DNA of 56,290 nt from Clostridia bacterium (GCA_017624735.1 JAGAMK010000006.1:1-56290), one strand, 5' to 3'; shown: positions 45,293 through 54,924, numbered from the stretch's first letter. A program made the numbers and translations. The notes: generated by a model from the letters alone, not told the origin.

Positions 45293-45769
45293 ATGGAACG
45301 TTTTTTGCCCGAAGAAGATTTGATCGAATTTGTAAAACCTTATTTGAAGTCAAAAGGATTTAAGAAAAAGAACAAGCGTTGGACAAAAGATATTGGAGAA
45401 TTCACTCTTTGCTTTTATATTCAGGGCAGTTGTTATTCAAAAGAAGATTATTATATTCGTCCTGGAATTTTCATTAATGCATTGTTGCCCACAGGGTTGG
45501 TTTATGGACATTGGATGACACAAATTGAGCAAACAACTCCTGAAGAAATAATGCAAAAGTTTGAACAATGGTGCGAGGAATGGACGAATAAACCCTTAAT
45601 CAAGGAACGGTTGATTGCGTTTATGGAATGGGAAGAGAGAAATCCTATTGAAAAACGTCGAGATAATTTAGTGGATTACGAAAAAGACCCTATTCCTGCA
45701 GAAGAGTTTTTGGGGATTGATTCGCCACCATGGTATTCTCCAAAACAATATATTTTAGATAATTTTTAA
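45293..45769 (+). CDS. DUF4304-like protein
   Basis: A 158-residue soluble protein. The pattern LKSKGFKKKNKRWTKDIGEF, TLCFYIQGSCYSKEDYYIRP then GIFINALL is that of DUF4304, a family of unknown function often near immunity or polymorphic-toxin loci. GGCGGTGAT precedes the ATG. It sits just outside spoVT copy B and is a single-gene unit with its own promoter and terminator. Confidence 0.75.
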   Translation: MERFLPEEDLIEFVKPYLKSKGFKKKNKRWTKDIGEFTLCFYIQGSCYSKEDYYIRPGIFINALLPTGLVYGHWMTQIEQTTPEEIMQKFEQWCEEWTNKPLIKERLIAFMEWEERNPIEKRRDNLVDYEKDPIPAEEFLGIDSPPWYSPKQYILDNF

Positions 45770-45773
45770 TGAT

Positions 45774-45803
45774 AAAGCGAGGTGAATTTCACCCCGCTTG
45801 TTT
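45774..45803. terminator. Terminator after the DUF4304 gene
   Basis: AAGCGAGGTGAA/TTCACCCCGCTT (one G-U/mismatch), then GTTTTTTTG; it also lies downstream of the convergent fucosidase. It is nearly the same hairpin as at 39223-39250. Confidence 0.85.
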
Positions 45804-45825
45804 TTTTGTATTTACTTTTTTCAAA

Positions 45826-47301
45826 TTATCCTATTGCAATTTTAAAGCATATTGGTAAATCGTTTTTGATTTCACCTTTAACTTTGATGGTAAGTGACTT
45901 TTCGTCCCTTGTGTAGTTGATTTTTTCGTCACTACCAAGCAATTCAACACTTTCAATTAAGTAATCGTGTGGATTATGTTGTTTGAGAGTCTTAATTTTA
46001 ACAGTTTTTGAAGGACGCATCTGGAACACATAAAGATAGCCATTTTTATATGTAAAACGGAAATCCTTATTAGTGAATTTCTTTTCGTCACCATCCTGGA
46101 AAAAGCCGTCCTTTGCATTGACTTTGCCTTCGCCGAATTGTTTCCAGAAAGTTGTACCGTAAATGCCTTCACCGTTTATTTCGAGCCATTCACCCATTGT
46201 AAGAAGAACTTCTGTTTCTTCGTCAGTAATTGTGCCGTCAGGTTTAGGACCAATATTTATAAGTAAGTTACCATTTTTAGATACAATGTCAACAAGGTCA
46301 CAAATAACTTGTCTTGCACTTTTATATTCATTGTCTTTTCTGTAACCCCAAGAGCATTTACCGATTGCAGTATCTGTCTGCCAATAAAGTGGTGAAATTC
46401 CTGTGAGTGCACCGCGTTCAACATCAAAAGTTGCAACAGTTGGTGGGAATGCTTCGTGTTTATAGTTGATTGTAACTTCTTTGCCCCATTCCTCAGCGCG
46501 ATTATAATAGTATGCACAGAGCTTTTTAAGATAAGGTTTAAATGAATGGTTATGAATCCACCAGTCAAAATAAAGGACGGATGGCTGATATTTATCAATT
46601 AATTCACAAGTTCGGACAAGCCAATCTTCAAGCCATTCTTTGCTTGCACCGATTGTATGTGTATTTTCAGTTGTTTCACCAAGATGATGTGAGTCCCATT
46701 CTTCACAGAAAACTGCAGGACCATAAAAATCACGATAGTTGTCATCGTTAACATCGCTGTCAAAAGTACTGCCGAGATTCATAAAGAAATAATGCTCTGC
46801 ACGATGAGTTGAAGCACACAACGTCAGTCCCTGCTTTTCACATTCTGCTTTTAATTCACCAACAACATCACGGCAAGGACCCATTTTTGTTGCATTCCAA
46901 CGGTTAAATTCTGTGTCATACATAGCAAAACCATCGTGATGCTCGGCAACGGGCATAACATATTTGATGCCTGCTTTTTTGAAAAGTGAAACCCATTTTG
47001 AAGCATCAAAATTTTCTGCCTTAAACATAGGAATAAAGTCTTTATATCCGAAATCCTTGTGTTCGCCATAAGTTTTTCTGTGATGCTCAAATTCACGTGC
47101 ATTTTTGTCATACATACTTCTTGAATACCATTCACTACCAAATGCAGGAACAGAGTAAATGCCCCAATGGATGAAAATGCCAAGTTTGTCGTGCATATAC
47201 CAGTCAGGCACTTTGTGATGTGCAAGAGATGTCCAGTCAGCCTTATATATTCCTTTTTCATTTACTTCATCAATTAAACTCAAATATTCTTGTGTTGTCA
47301 T
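45826..47301 (-). CDS. Alpha-L-fucosidase, GH29 family
   Basis: A 491-residue enzyme that releases L-fucose from glycans. The TIM barrel carries LGIFIHWGIYSVPAFGSEWY, YVMPVAEHHDGFAMYDT, RDVVGELKAECEKQGL and the nucleophile Asp246 in VLYFDWWIHN; SKNGNLLINIGPKPDGTI is also diagnostic. No signal peptide is visible, so it may act on imported oligosaccharides. GGGGTGAT precedes the ATG. It is a lone gene with no transporter nearby. Confidence 0.93.
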   Translation of the reverse strand: MTTQEYLSLIDEVNEKGIYKADWTSLAHHKVPDWYMHDKLGIFIHWGIYSVPAFGSEWYSRSMYDKNAREFEHHRKTYGEHKDFGYKDFIPMFKAENFDASKWVSLFKKAGIKYVMPVAEHHDGFAMYDTEFNRWNATKMGPCRDVVGELKAECEKQGLTLCASTHRAEHYFFMNLGSTFDSDVNDDNYRDFYGPAVFCEEWDSHHLGETTENTHTIGASKEWLEDWLVRTCELIDKYQPSVLYFDWWIHNHSFKPYLKKLCAYYYNRAEEWGKEVTINYKHEAFPPTVATFDVERGALTGISPLYWQTDTAIGKCSWGYRKDNEYKSARQVICDLVDIVSKNGNLLINIGPKPDGTITDEETEVLLTMGEWLEINGEGIYGTTFWKQFGEGKVNAKDGFFQDGDEKKFTNKDFRFTYKNGYLYVFQMRPSKTVKIKTLKQHNPHDYLIESVELLGSDEKINYTRDEKSLTIKVKGEIKNDLPICFKIAIG

Positions 47302-47450
47302 TTTGTATCACCCCAAATGATTATACAAGAAACAAATGGAAAATGCACTACTTTATTAAAAATTTATTTCTCTTGAAACAAAATGCAGATTTTGATACTC
47401 TTATATTATGAAAGGGATTTTTTAACAACTTCTTGTTGGGAGGTATGATT

Positions 47451-47951
47451 ATGAGTAAAGAAATAAATAATCTTGTTTTATCTGCTATGGCAGGTAACAA
47501 GGATGCTTATGGCGAATTGTATGAGTTCTATGCAACTGATATGTATCGGTTTGCTCTGGCTATATGCAGAAACACTTATGATGCACAGGATGCAGTTCAA
47601 GAAACGGCAATCTCTGTCTTTAAAAGCATATCTTCCGTAAGAAATCCCGAAAAATTCAAATCATATCTTTTTGCTTCCCTTTCAAATACTTGCAAAAGAA
47701 TTCAATCTAAAAACAACAATACAAATGAGTTTGAGGACACGGGCTATACTGATAGCGAAATTGAATTTTCAATTCCTGTCCGTGAAGCCTTGGAAAAACT
47801 TGATGATGTTTCAAAAGAAATCATTCTTTTGTCCGTTGTGGCAGGGTTTAAGTCCCACGAAATCGGTAAGATAATGGATTTACCATCGGCAACGGTGAGA
47901 ACAAAACAAAAACGTGCCTTATCAAAACTCAGAGAGGAGTTGGAGTTATGA
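47451..47951 (+). CDS. ECF-type RNA polymerase sigma factor
   Basis: A 166-residue sigma-70 family protein with region 2 (MYRFALAICRNTYDAQDAVQ) and region 4 (KLDDVSKEIILLSVVAGFKS, then HEIGKIMDLPSATVRTKQKR). ATG 47451 is chosen over 47445 and 47433 because GGGAGG is then 7 nt upstream. Its stop overlaps the next gene by 4 nt (ATGA), the classical sigma/anti-sigma coupling. Confidence 0.93.
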   Translation: MSKEINNLVLSAMAGNKDAYGELYEFYATDMYRFALAICRNTYDAQDAVQETAISVFKSISSVRNPEKFKSYLFASLSNTCKRIQSKNNNTNEFEDTGYTDSEIEFSIPVREALEKLDDVSKEIILLSVVAGFKSHEIGKIMDLPSATVRTKQKRALSKLREELEL

Positions 47952-50026
47952 AAAAAGATATAAAAAATGTACTTGATGAAAAAATGCAGGTTAAATTACC
48001 CGAAACCCTTAATAAAGAAAATATTTTATCAGAATTAGATAACGCAGAAACAAATATTACCCCAATGCCAAAGAAAAAGAATACGGCGAAGAAAGTTTTG
48101 CCAATTGCAGCATCATTTATGGTTGTTGTTGGCCTTGTGGGAATGTATTTTGGTTTAGGAATAGGCAACAAAAATGCTCCTGTTATCGGTGAGGACACAG
48201 GTGTTGTAAAATATCAGTCCTACGACAAGGTTTATGAACGATTTGACGAGCTTCACAAGGAAAGCAAAAAAGACAATATCCTTAACGGATTTTTTGGATA
48301 TGCAGACGAGGAAATTGCTGAGGGTGATATGTTAGCGGATGGTAGTGCTGTACCTGAATCAGCGGTAGGAAGCAGCACATCGGATGATAAGGCTACTAAT
48401 ATGAACGGTGGTGCTAAGCCAAACCACGGCACAACAAACACTCAGGAAAAAGATGTTGACGAAGGGGATATCATCAAAACTGATGGCAGATATCTCTATG
48501 TTGTAAATACAGGGACAAATGCGCCTGTTTCCATTGTTGATTGTGCAGACGGTGGAATGAAAAAGGTTGCAGATATTTCTCTCGGAAAAGATAAGAGTAT
48601 AACTGATATATATGTTTACAACAACAATCTTGTGGTTATCGGCAGAAGCTATATGCAAGAGAAGAATACCCAAACAAATAATGCTGTAGGTGATAAAGAA
48701 ATCCTCACTGATGATTGCGTAGTAGTATGGGACGATACCTTTGTAAATGTTTATGATATCACAGATAAATCTGCACCTGTTAAAGTAACGGAGTTTGTAC
48801 AGAGTGGTAATCTTAAATCAAGCCGTATGATAGGCTCAAAGCTTTATACGGTAAGCACATACTATGTTAATGTTCGTGATGAAAACTATCGTGATGATTG
48901 TATTCCTGAAATCGCATTTAACGGTGCTTGCGAAAAAGTTCCTGCAGAAGGTATTTCTATTGTAGAAGATACAAAGTCCACAACATACGCAGTGATTACA
49001 ACTCTTGATGTTGAAAAGGATAAAGAACCACAGTGCGAAGCGGTATTAGGCGAGTGTAATAAACTTTACGCATCATCAAAAGGAATGTTTTTAAGCGAAA
49101 CTGATTGGGACAACAAAACACAGGAAACAACAAGAATCTATCGATTTGAATACACAGAAAATGGTGTGGAATTCAAATGCATGGGTAAGGTTGCCGGCTT
49201 TATCAACAACCAGTTTTCAATGAGCTATGACGGTGAATATTTCCGAATTGCAACAACAGTTGATAAGGTTACAGTTGATGGTTTTAGTATTTCAATGTCC
49301 ATGGACGACCGAGTAAACAACCTTTATATTCTTAATAATGACATGCAGATTGTTGGCAAGGTTGAGGATTTGGCAAAAGGCGAGCTTATTGAATCCGTAC
49401 GTTTTGTGGGCAATATGGCTTATGTTGTTACATTCCGTCAGACAGACCCGTTGTTTGTAATTGATTTGACCGACCCTAAAAACCCAACAGTCAAGGGCGA
49501 ACTTAAAATACCGGGATTTTCAGAGTATCTTCACCCAATTGTGGATGGATTGTTAGTTGGTGTAGGTAAGGACGGAACTTTAACAGGTACAAATGGTGAT
49601 TGTAAGGTTTCACTTTTTGATGTTACAAATCCTTATGAGCCAAAAGAAACAGTTTCTCTTTCCGTGGGTAATGGTAAGGCTTATTCATATTCCGGTGTCG
49701 GCACAAACCATAAGTTGTATATTAACCTTTCAGAAACAGAATTTGCAGTTCCTTTCACTATGAAGGCATATTGGAATCAAGAAAAACCTGAACTGGTCAA
49801 TTGCTATATCAGATATAAACTTCAAAATAATACTCTATGCGAAGTACAAAGATATGACCTTGGTGATGATGTGGGAATGATTTTAGGCGGAACATATATT
49901 GATAATACTTTCTATGTTGTTCTTACTCGTACAGGTCAGGGTGTTGAAGTGGTGTCCTTTGACCTTGAAACACACGAAGAAACAGGTCAATTACAGACAT
50001 ATAAATGGGATTCTAACTTATGGTAA
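47948..50026 (+). CDS. Membrane-anchored beta-propeller protein, probable anti-sigma/sensor
   Basis: A 692-residue protein. A cytoplasmic N terminus of about 50 residues and one membrane helix (about residues 53-75) precede a polar linker and a large extracellular domain from about residue 155 with VDEGDIIKTDGRYLYVVNTG, the signature of the C-terminal beta-propeller family (Beta_propel). Coupling to an ECF sigma gene suggests that the short N terminus binds the sigma factor and the propeller senses an outside signal. A typical anti-sigma zinc motif (HxxxCxxC) is not visible. Confidence 0.8.
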   Translation: MKKDIKNVLDEKMQVKLPETLNKENILSELDNAETNITPMPKKKNTAKKVLPIAASFMVVVGLVGMYFGLGIGNKNAPVIGEDTGVVKYQSYDKVYERFDELHKESKKDNILNGFFGYADEEIAEGDMLADGSAVPESAVGSSTSDDKATNMNGGAKPNHGTTNTQEKDVDEGDIIKTDGRYLYVVNTGTNAPVSIVDCADGGMKKVADISLGKDKSITDIYVYNNNLVVIGRSYMQEKNTQTNNAVGDKEILTDDCVVVWDDTFVNVYDITDKSAPVKVTEFVQSGNLKSSRMIGSKLYTVSTYYVNVRDENYRDDCIPEIAFNGACEKVPAEGISIVEDTKSTTYAVITTLDVEKDKEPQCEAVLGECNKLYASSKGMFLSETDWDNKTQETTRIYRFEYTENGVEFKCMGKVAGFINNQFSMSYDGEYFRIATTVDKVTVDGFSISMSMDDRVNNLYILNNDMQIVGKVEDLAKGELIESVRFVGNMAYVVTFRQTDPLFVIDLTDPKNPTVKGELKIPGFSEYLHPIVDGLLVGVGKDGTLTGTNGDCKVSLFDVTNPYEPKETVSLSVGNGKAYSYSGVGTNHKLYINLSETEFAVPFTMKAYWNQEKPELVNCYIRYKLQNNTLCEVQRYDLGDDVGMILGGTYIDNTFYVVLTRTGQGVEVVSFDLETHEETGQLQTYKWDSNLW

Positions 50027-50247
50027 AGAGAGTAATAGAGTTTTTAATAGGTTTCGCAACAGCGATAACAACATGGCTGTTATTAAGTTATGTTTTCTTT
50101 CCAATTAAGCTTTCAGCACCTGCAAATGAATATTTTATGGCAACCACTACCCATATGGTGCCACTAAAAACGGCTATAACAATTCTCTTTGTCCTCACAG
50201 TTCTGTTTTTATATGAACAAAAGATTAAGAAAAATAAAAATAAGTGA
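50020..50247 (+). CDS. Small two-helix membrane protein
   Basis: A 75-residue protein with two hydrophobic helices (about 5-29 and 48-66) and a Lys-rich C terminus. It overlaps the propeller gene by 7 nt, so it belongs to the same sigma-factor operon. I do not recognise the family. It could be an accessory to the sensor. Confidence 0.6.
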   Translation: MVKRVIEFLIGFATAITTWLLLSYVFFPIKLSAPANEYFMATTTHMVPLKTAITILFVLTVLFLYEQKIKKNKNK

Positions 50248-50265
50248 AAACAAAATTATCTCTCA

Positions 50266-50294
50266 TTGACAAAGATTTCCTTAGGTGATATACT
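50266..50294 (+). promoter_or_regulatory. Promoter before the yybP-ykoY riboswitch
   Basis: TTGACA (50266-50271) and TATACT (50289-50294), 17-bp spacer. Confidence 0.8.
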
Positions 50295-50310
50295 AATATG
50301 GTAACAATTC

Positions 50311-50397
50311 CTAAGGGGAGTAGCTTGGATTACGGCAATCAACAACCGCCAGAAATGGCTGGTTACCGTACTCGATTATTCGGGAAGCAAGACCTTC
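50311..50397 (+). promoter_or_regulatory. yybP-ykoY (manganese) riboswitch
   Basis: The diagnostic 5' strand CTAAGGGGAGTAGC and 3' strand GGGAAGCAAGACCTTCGG pair to close the aptamer, with the conserved internal TCAAC and the hairpin CCGCCAGAAATGGCTGG between. This class senses Mn2+ and usually turns on exporters. Confidence 0.9.
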
Positions 50398-50428
50398 GGC
50401 ATCATCAAGATTGCTGAAGGTCTTTTTT
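50390..50428 (+). terminator. Expression-platform terminator of the yybP-ykoY riboswitch
   Basis: AGACCTTCGGCA/TGCTGAAGGTCT followed by TTTTTG. Its 5' arm uses the AGACCTT strand of the aptamer, so ligand-stabilised aptamer and terminator exclude each other: a transcriptional on-switch for Mn2+. Confidence 0.88.
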
Positions 50429-50479
50429 GATGTTGTATAAATTTATTGCGAAAGCAAAGAAATATAAAGAGGTGTTTTT

Positions 50480-53182
50480 ATGAAGCATTATCTTCATGAG
50501 GTTAATGACGTTTTTGCAGAAGTAAAGAGCAGTGCTGAAGGTCTTACATCTGCTGAAGCTGAAAAACGACTTCAGGAAAATGGAAAGAACAAGTTGGCAG
50601 AGGCTAAAAAGGCTTCAATGCTTTCTCGCTTTATTGACCAGCTTAAAGACCCAATGATTATCATTTTGCTTGTAGCAGCTGTTATTTCTGCTGTAACAGA
50701 ATTTATTGAGCATGACCCTAGTACAGGTGTGTATGTGCCAACAGACTCAATAATCATTCTTGTTGTTGTTCTTATTAACGCAGTTCTTGGTGTTGTTCAG
50801 GAAAGTAAGGCTGAAAAAGCAGTTGAGGCATTGCAGAAGATGTCAGCGGCAACTACAAAAGTTCTTCGTGACGGTAAAGTTGAAACCGTTAAGAGTGAAG
50901 ACTTGGTTGTAGGTGACGTTATTCTTTTAGATGCTGGTGACGCAATCCCTGCTGACTGTCGTATTTTTGAATGTGCAAGTATGAAGATTGAAGAAGCAGC
51001 TCTTACAGGTGAGTCTGTTCCTGTTACAAAACTCGTAAATGCACTTATGGGTAAAAACGACAATGACGAAGTTGCTCTTGGTGACCGTAAGAATATGGCA
51101 TATATGGGCTCAACTCTCGTTTATGGCCGTGGTAAAGCAGTTGTTGTTGCAACTGGTATGGATACAGAGATGGGTAAGATTGCAAATGCTATTACTCTTG
51201 CAGAAGAAGGTAAAACTCCTCTCGAAATCAAACTTGAACAGCTTTCAAAGATTCTCACAAAACTTGTTATCGGTGTTTGCGTAGTTATCTTTGCATACAA
51301 TATTATTTCAAAGATTATTATCGGTGGCAGTACAGAATATTTTGATGTTGCTCTTCATTCATTCATCGCTGCTATCGCTTTGGCTGTTGCTGCAATTCCG
51401 GAAGGTCTTGTTGCAGTTATGACAATCGTTCTTTCAATCGGCGTTACAAATATGTCAAAGAAGAATGCAATTATTCGTAAAATGACAGCTGTTGAAACAC
51501 TTGGTTGTACACAGATTATCTGTTCAGACAAAACAGGTACTCTTACACAGAATGTTATGACAGTTGTTGACCACTATGCTCCTAACGAACAGCAGTTGGC
51601 AACAGCAATGGCTCTTTGTACTAATGCTGAAGTAGCAGAAGACGGTAAGAGCACAGGTGAACCTGATGAAGTAGCTCTTATTAACTATGCTGCAACTCTT
51701 GATTTACCAAAATCAAAGTTAGTTGCTGCATATCCAAGAGTTGGCGAAGTTCCTTTCGATTCAGGAAGAAAGATGATGTCAACTGTTCACAGCAAGGGTA
51801 ATGAATTCGTCCAGTTCACAAAGGGTGCTCCTGACGAAATTCTTAAGAAATGTACTCATATTGATGTTAACGGCGAAGTTTATGAAATGAACGACGAATT
51901 CCGTGCAAAGATTATGGAAGAAAATACAAGAATGGGTAACAAAGCCCTTCGTGTATTTGCTGTTGCATACAAGACATATGATAAAGCACCTGAAGTGTAC
52001 GATTCAGAATCGCTTGAATTTGATATGACATTTATCGGTCTTACAGGTATGATTGACCCTGTTCGTCCAGAAGTTAAGGATGCTATTATTGAGTGCCGTG
52101 GTGCAGGTATCAAGCCTATTATGATTACAGGTGACCACATCAATACAGCAAAGGCTATTGCTCGTGAACTTGGTATCCTTACAGACGACAGTCAGGCTAT
52201 GATGGGTGCTGACATTGATAAATATTCAGACGAAGAATTTGAAAAAATCGTTGAAAACATCTGCGTTTATGCTCGTGTTCAGCCTGAACATAAAACAAGA
52301 ATTGTTAATGCTTGGAGAAACAAGGGCTACGTTACTGCTATGACAGGTGACGGTGTTAACGATGCTCCATCAATCAAGAGTGCCGATATCGGTGTTGGTA
52401 TGGGCATCACAGGTACTGACGTTACAAAGAATGTTGCAGATATGGTTCTCGCAGACGATAACTTTGCAACAATCGTTTCTGCAGTTGGCGAAGGCAGAAG
52501 AATTTACGACAATATCCGTAAAGCAATTCAGTTCCTTCTCGGCTCAAACCTTTCAGAAGTTGTTTCAATCTTCTTTGCAACAATTATGAACTTTACTATC
52601 CTTCGTGCACCACATCTTCTTTTCATCAACCTTGTAACAGACTGTTTCCCAGCACTCGCACTCGGTCTTGAAAAACCTGAAGATGACATCATGAGAAGAA
52701 AACCAAGAAGCAAAAACGACGGTGTTTTCGCTGGTGGACTTGGTTTTGACTGTGCATATCAGGGTATAATCGTTTCTGTTCTTACAGTTATTGCATTCTA
52801 TATCGGTGAATACATTGAAACACTTCACTCAGGCGCACCGTTCAGATTCTTTGGTATTGAAGATAGCGCAGACGGTATGACAATGGCATTCTTCACAATG
52901 GCAATGTGCGAAATCTTCCACTCATTCAATATGCGTTCACAGCGTGGTTCAGCAGTTGCAATGCTCTTTAAGGGACACCACAACGTTGCACTCTATGGCG
53001 CTATGATTGGTTCGTTCCTTCTCACAACGGCAGTTGTTGAAATCGATTTCCTTGCAAACATGTTTGAATTCACAAAGCTTGACCCAATTGAATATGCAAT
53101 TTCACTTGGTCTTGCATTCCTCATCATCCCAATCGTTGAAATCGTTAAAGCAATTCAGAGAATGACTGCTAAGAAAGACTAA
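50480..53182 (+). CDS. P-type cation ATPase (P2A type), probable Mn2+/Ca2+ exporter
   Basis: A 900-residue pump. The actuator TGESVPV is near residue 175, phosphorylation site CSDKTGTLTQN near 350, hinge TGDGVNDAPSIKSADIGVGM near 621. Ion-site helices show AAIPEGL (M4), SNLSEVVSIFFA (M5) and NLVTDCFPALALGLE (M6), the pattern of Ca2+/Mn2+ pumps. The manganese riboswitch upstream points to Mn2+ export rather than Ca2+. AAGAGGTG precedes the ATG. Confidence 0.93.
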   Translation: MKHYLHEVNDVFAEVKSSAEGLTSAEAEKRLQENGKNKLAEAKKASMLSRFIDQLKDPMIIILLVAAVISAVTEFIEHDPSTGVYVPTDSIIILVVVLINAVLGVVQESKAEKAVEALQKMSAATTKVLRDGKVETVKSEDLVVGDVILLDAGDAIPADCRIFECASMKIEEAALTGESVPVTKLVNALMGKNDNDEVALGDRKNMAYMGSTLVYGRGKAVVVATGMDTEMGKIANAITLAEEGKTPLEIKLEQLSKILTKLVIGVCVVIFAYNIISKIIIGGSTEYFDVALHSFIAAIALAVAAIPEGLVAVMTIVLSIGVTNMSKKNAIIRKMTAVETLGCTQIICSDKTGTLTQNVMTVVDHYAPNEQQLATAMALCTNAEVAEDGKSTGEPDEVALINYAATLDLPKSKLVAAYPRVGEVPFDSGRKMMSTVHSKGNEFVQFTKGAPDEILKKCTHIDVNGEVYEMNDEFRAKIMEENTRMGNKALRVFAVAYKTYDKAPEVYDSESLEFDMTFIGLTGMIDPVRPEVKDAIIECRGAGIKPIMITGDHINTAKAIARELGILTDDSQAMMGADIDKYSDEEFEKIVENICVYARVQPEHKTRIVNAWRNKGYVTAMTGDGVNDAPSIKSADIGVGMGITGTDVTKNVADMVLADDNFATIVSAVGEGRRIYDNIRKAIQFLLGSNLSEVVSIFFATIMNFTILRAPHLLFINLVTDCFPALALGLEKPEDDIMRRKPRSKNDGVFAGGLGFDCAYQGIIVSVLTVIAFYIGEYIETLHSGAPFRFFGIEDSADGMTMAFFTMAMCEIFHSFNMRSQRGSAVAMLFKGHHNVALYGAMIGSFLLTTAVVEIDFLANMFEFTKLDPIEYAISLGLAFLIIPIVEIVKAIQRMTAKKD

Positions 53183-53194
53183 AAACTAAATGAA

Positions 53195-53226
53195 AAAACT
53201 CCCACTTTTTACGGTGGGAGTTTTTT
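53195..53226 (+). terminator. Terminator after the P-type ATPase
   Basis: Stem AAAACTCCCAC/GTGGGAGTTTT with a short loop, T tract following. Confidence 0.9.
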
Positions 53227-53256
53227 GTGTCTATACAGACAAAAAGGAGAATGAAA

Positions 53257-53310
53257 ATGAATTTGGGTTCAATGATAATTGAATGGTGTGTTCGGGTATT
53301 TATCATGTGA
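53257..53310 (+). CDS. Possible 17-residue micro-ORF
   Basis: The frame reads MNLGSMIIEWCVRVFIM. AAAGGAG is 7 nt before the ATG, a stronger ribosome site than chance would often give, in an otherwise empty gap of 303 bases. It could be a small membrane peptide or noise. The rest of 53311-53485 is A/T-rich and holds only the presumed promoter of the next gene. Confidence 0.3.
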   Translation: MNLGSMIIEWCVRVFIM

Positions 53311-53485
53311 ACCACTGTAAAAAATATAACAGATAATTGTTTTGAAATAATAGACTTTTATTTAACAAATTGTAAACTTTAGTTTTGTAAGAAAATTGTA
53401 ATAATTATTAAATAATTGTAACAAGTATTGAAAATATCGCACATTAATATATAATTATAATGATAAAGTGTAGGAGTATGTTCTT

Positions 53486-54922
53486 ATGGAATTGATTTTT
53501 AAATCAGAAAAATCCCTAAAGAGAATACAACAAATCAGAGCCTTTCTTTTAAGCGACAAATGGATGGCTATTTTGTTCTGCATCTGCGGTGTGTTTACAA
53601 CACTTGCGGCATTGTTCCCTGATGCTCAATTTGAGATTATCGGTACTATTGTTTGTGTATATATTTCTGCATTTTGCTTTACTTTAAGTGATGATATTAT
53701 GGCTTTGTTGGCGCCACTTTCCCTTACAGCATTGGTTGCCATTAAGTGTTATGACTCATTTGATGCTTTTATGGGATATAAATGGTATATTGTTCCTGTT
53801 TTGCCTTTCTTATTGTTCCCATTAATTGCATACGCAAAACCTCTTTCAACAAGGGGCTCAATGTTTAAACCAATGGTATTTGTGTCAATTGCAATACTTT
53901 TGGGTGGATTTGGGTTTATTCAGCCAGAGGAGTATTTTGCACCTACATCTATCTATCATATGCTTGGTTTAGGCTTTGGTATGGTGTTGATTTACGCATT
54001 CTTCCATGCCCAGATAAGTGGTAAAGAAAGAGACTATTCGCTTATTGATTACCTTACAAAGGTAATGGTTCTTGCAGGGTGCTTTGCTGCTTTCATGGTT
54101 TTCTCATACTACATAATCAATGTAAATGAGGTTATTAGCAAGGGCGGAATAATCTTTATGCAGTGGCGAAATAACTGCTCAACTACCTTGATGATAACAA
54201 TTCCGTTTGCATTCCTGATGGCAAATAAAAAGTCGTATGCAACAGTTTTTGGTTTCCTTTTCTACCTTGCCATATTGCTTACTGGTTCTCGTGGAGGTAT
54301 GGTTTTTGGCTCTGTGGAGATTGTAATGTGCATCGTAATGTATATGCTTTATGATAAGAGAAGAAGACTTGCTTACGTTATTATCTGTGCTTGTACATTG
54401 TTCGGATGCCTTGCTTTTGCACCACAGATTACAGGCTTTTTGGGGCATACAATCGACCGACTGTTTAATGCAGTTAACGGCTTTCTTATGGGTGAAAAAA
54501 CGGAAATCAGAGCCATTCACTATGCACGTGGTATAAACGACTTTCTTTCACATCCGATTTTTGGTACAGGTCTTGGTTATATGGGTAACCGCGATGTTCA
54601 CGCGTCAGTAAGTTTTGCACTTTGTTGGTATCATTGTGCACCAATTCAGGTTTGTGCAAGTTTTGGGCTTGTGGGAATAATAGCATATCTTTATCAGTTC
54701 ATAAGACGAATAATGTTGGTTTGGCGTAGGGCAACACTTTTTAATATGACAATCTTCCTGTCATACATCAGTCTTGAAATGATGTCACTTGTAAATCCTG
54801 GAATTTTCTGCCCTGTTCCTTATTTGTTGTATATCACAATATTTATGGTTATGGTGGAAAAATGTGACGGTGAGTTTCAGGAGAAGCTTATTATCAGAGA
54901 GAAAAAGATAAAACAAAAATAG
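53486..54922 (+). CDS. O-antigen ligase/polymerase-like (Wzy/WaaL) membrane protein
   Basis: A 478-residue protein with about 11 membrane helices. The family region ILLTGSRGGMVFGSVEIVMC, preceded by FMQWRNNCSTTLMITIPFAF, and the large loop with FLSHPIFGTGLGYMGNRDVH match Wzy_C-type proteins that polymerise or ligate surface polysaccharides. TAGGAG precedes the ATG. It is a lone gene rather than part of a polysaccharide cluster, so the substrate is unclear. Confidence 0.85.
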   Translation: MELIFKSEKSLKRIQQIRAFLLSDKWMAILFCICGVFTTLAALFPDAQFEIIGTIVCVYISAFCFTLSDDIMALLAPLSLTALVAIKCYDSFDAFMGYKWYIVPVLPFLLFPLIAYAKPLSTRGSMFKPMVFVSIAILLGGFGFIQPEEYFAPTSIYHMLGLGFGMVLIYAFFHAQISGKERDYSLIDYLTKVMVLAGCFAAFMVFSYYIINVNEVISKGGIIFMQWRNNCSTTLMITIPFAFLMANKKSYATVFGFLFYLAILLTGSRGGMVFGSVEIVMCIVMYMLYDKRRRLAYVIICACTLFGCLAFAPQITGFLGHTIDRLFNAVNGFLMGEKTEIRAIHYARGINDFLSHPIFGTGLGYMGNRDVHASVSFALCWYHCAPIQVCASFGLVGIIAYLYQFIRRIMLVWRRATLFNMTIFLSYISLEMMSLVNPGIFCPVPYLLYITIFMVMVEKCDGEFQEKLIIREKKIKQK

Positions 54923-54924
54923 AG

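Noticed and set aside
50480-53182. Programmed frameshifting in the P-type ATPase gene
   Set aside because: The frame is intact for 900 residues with all motifs; slippery-looking A runs lack in-phase stops or alternative frames.
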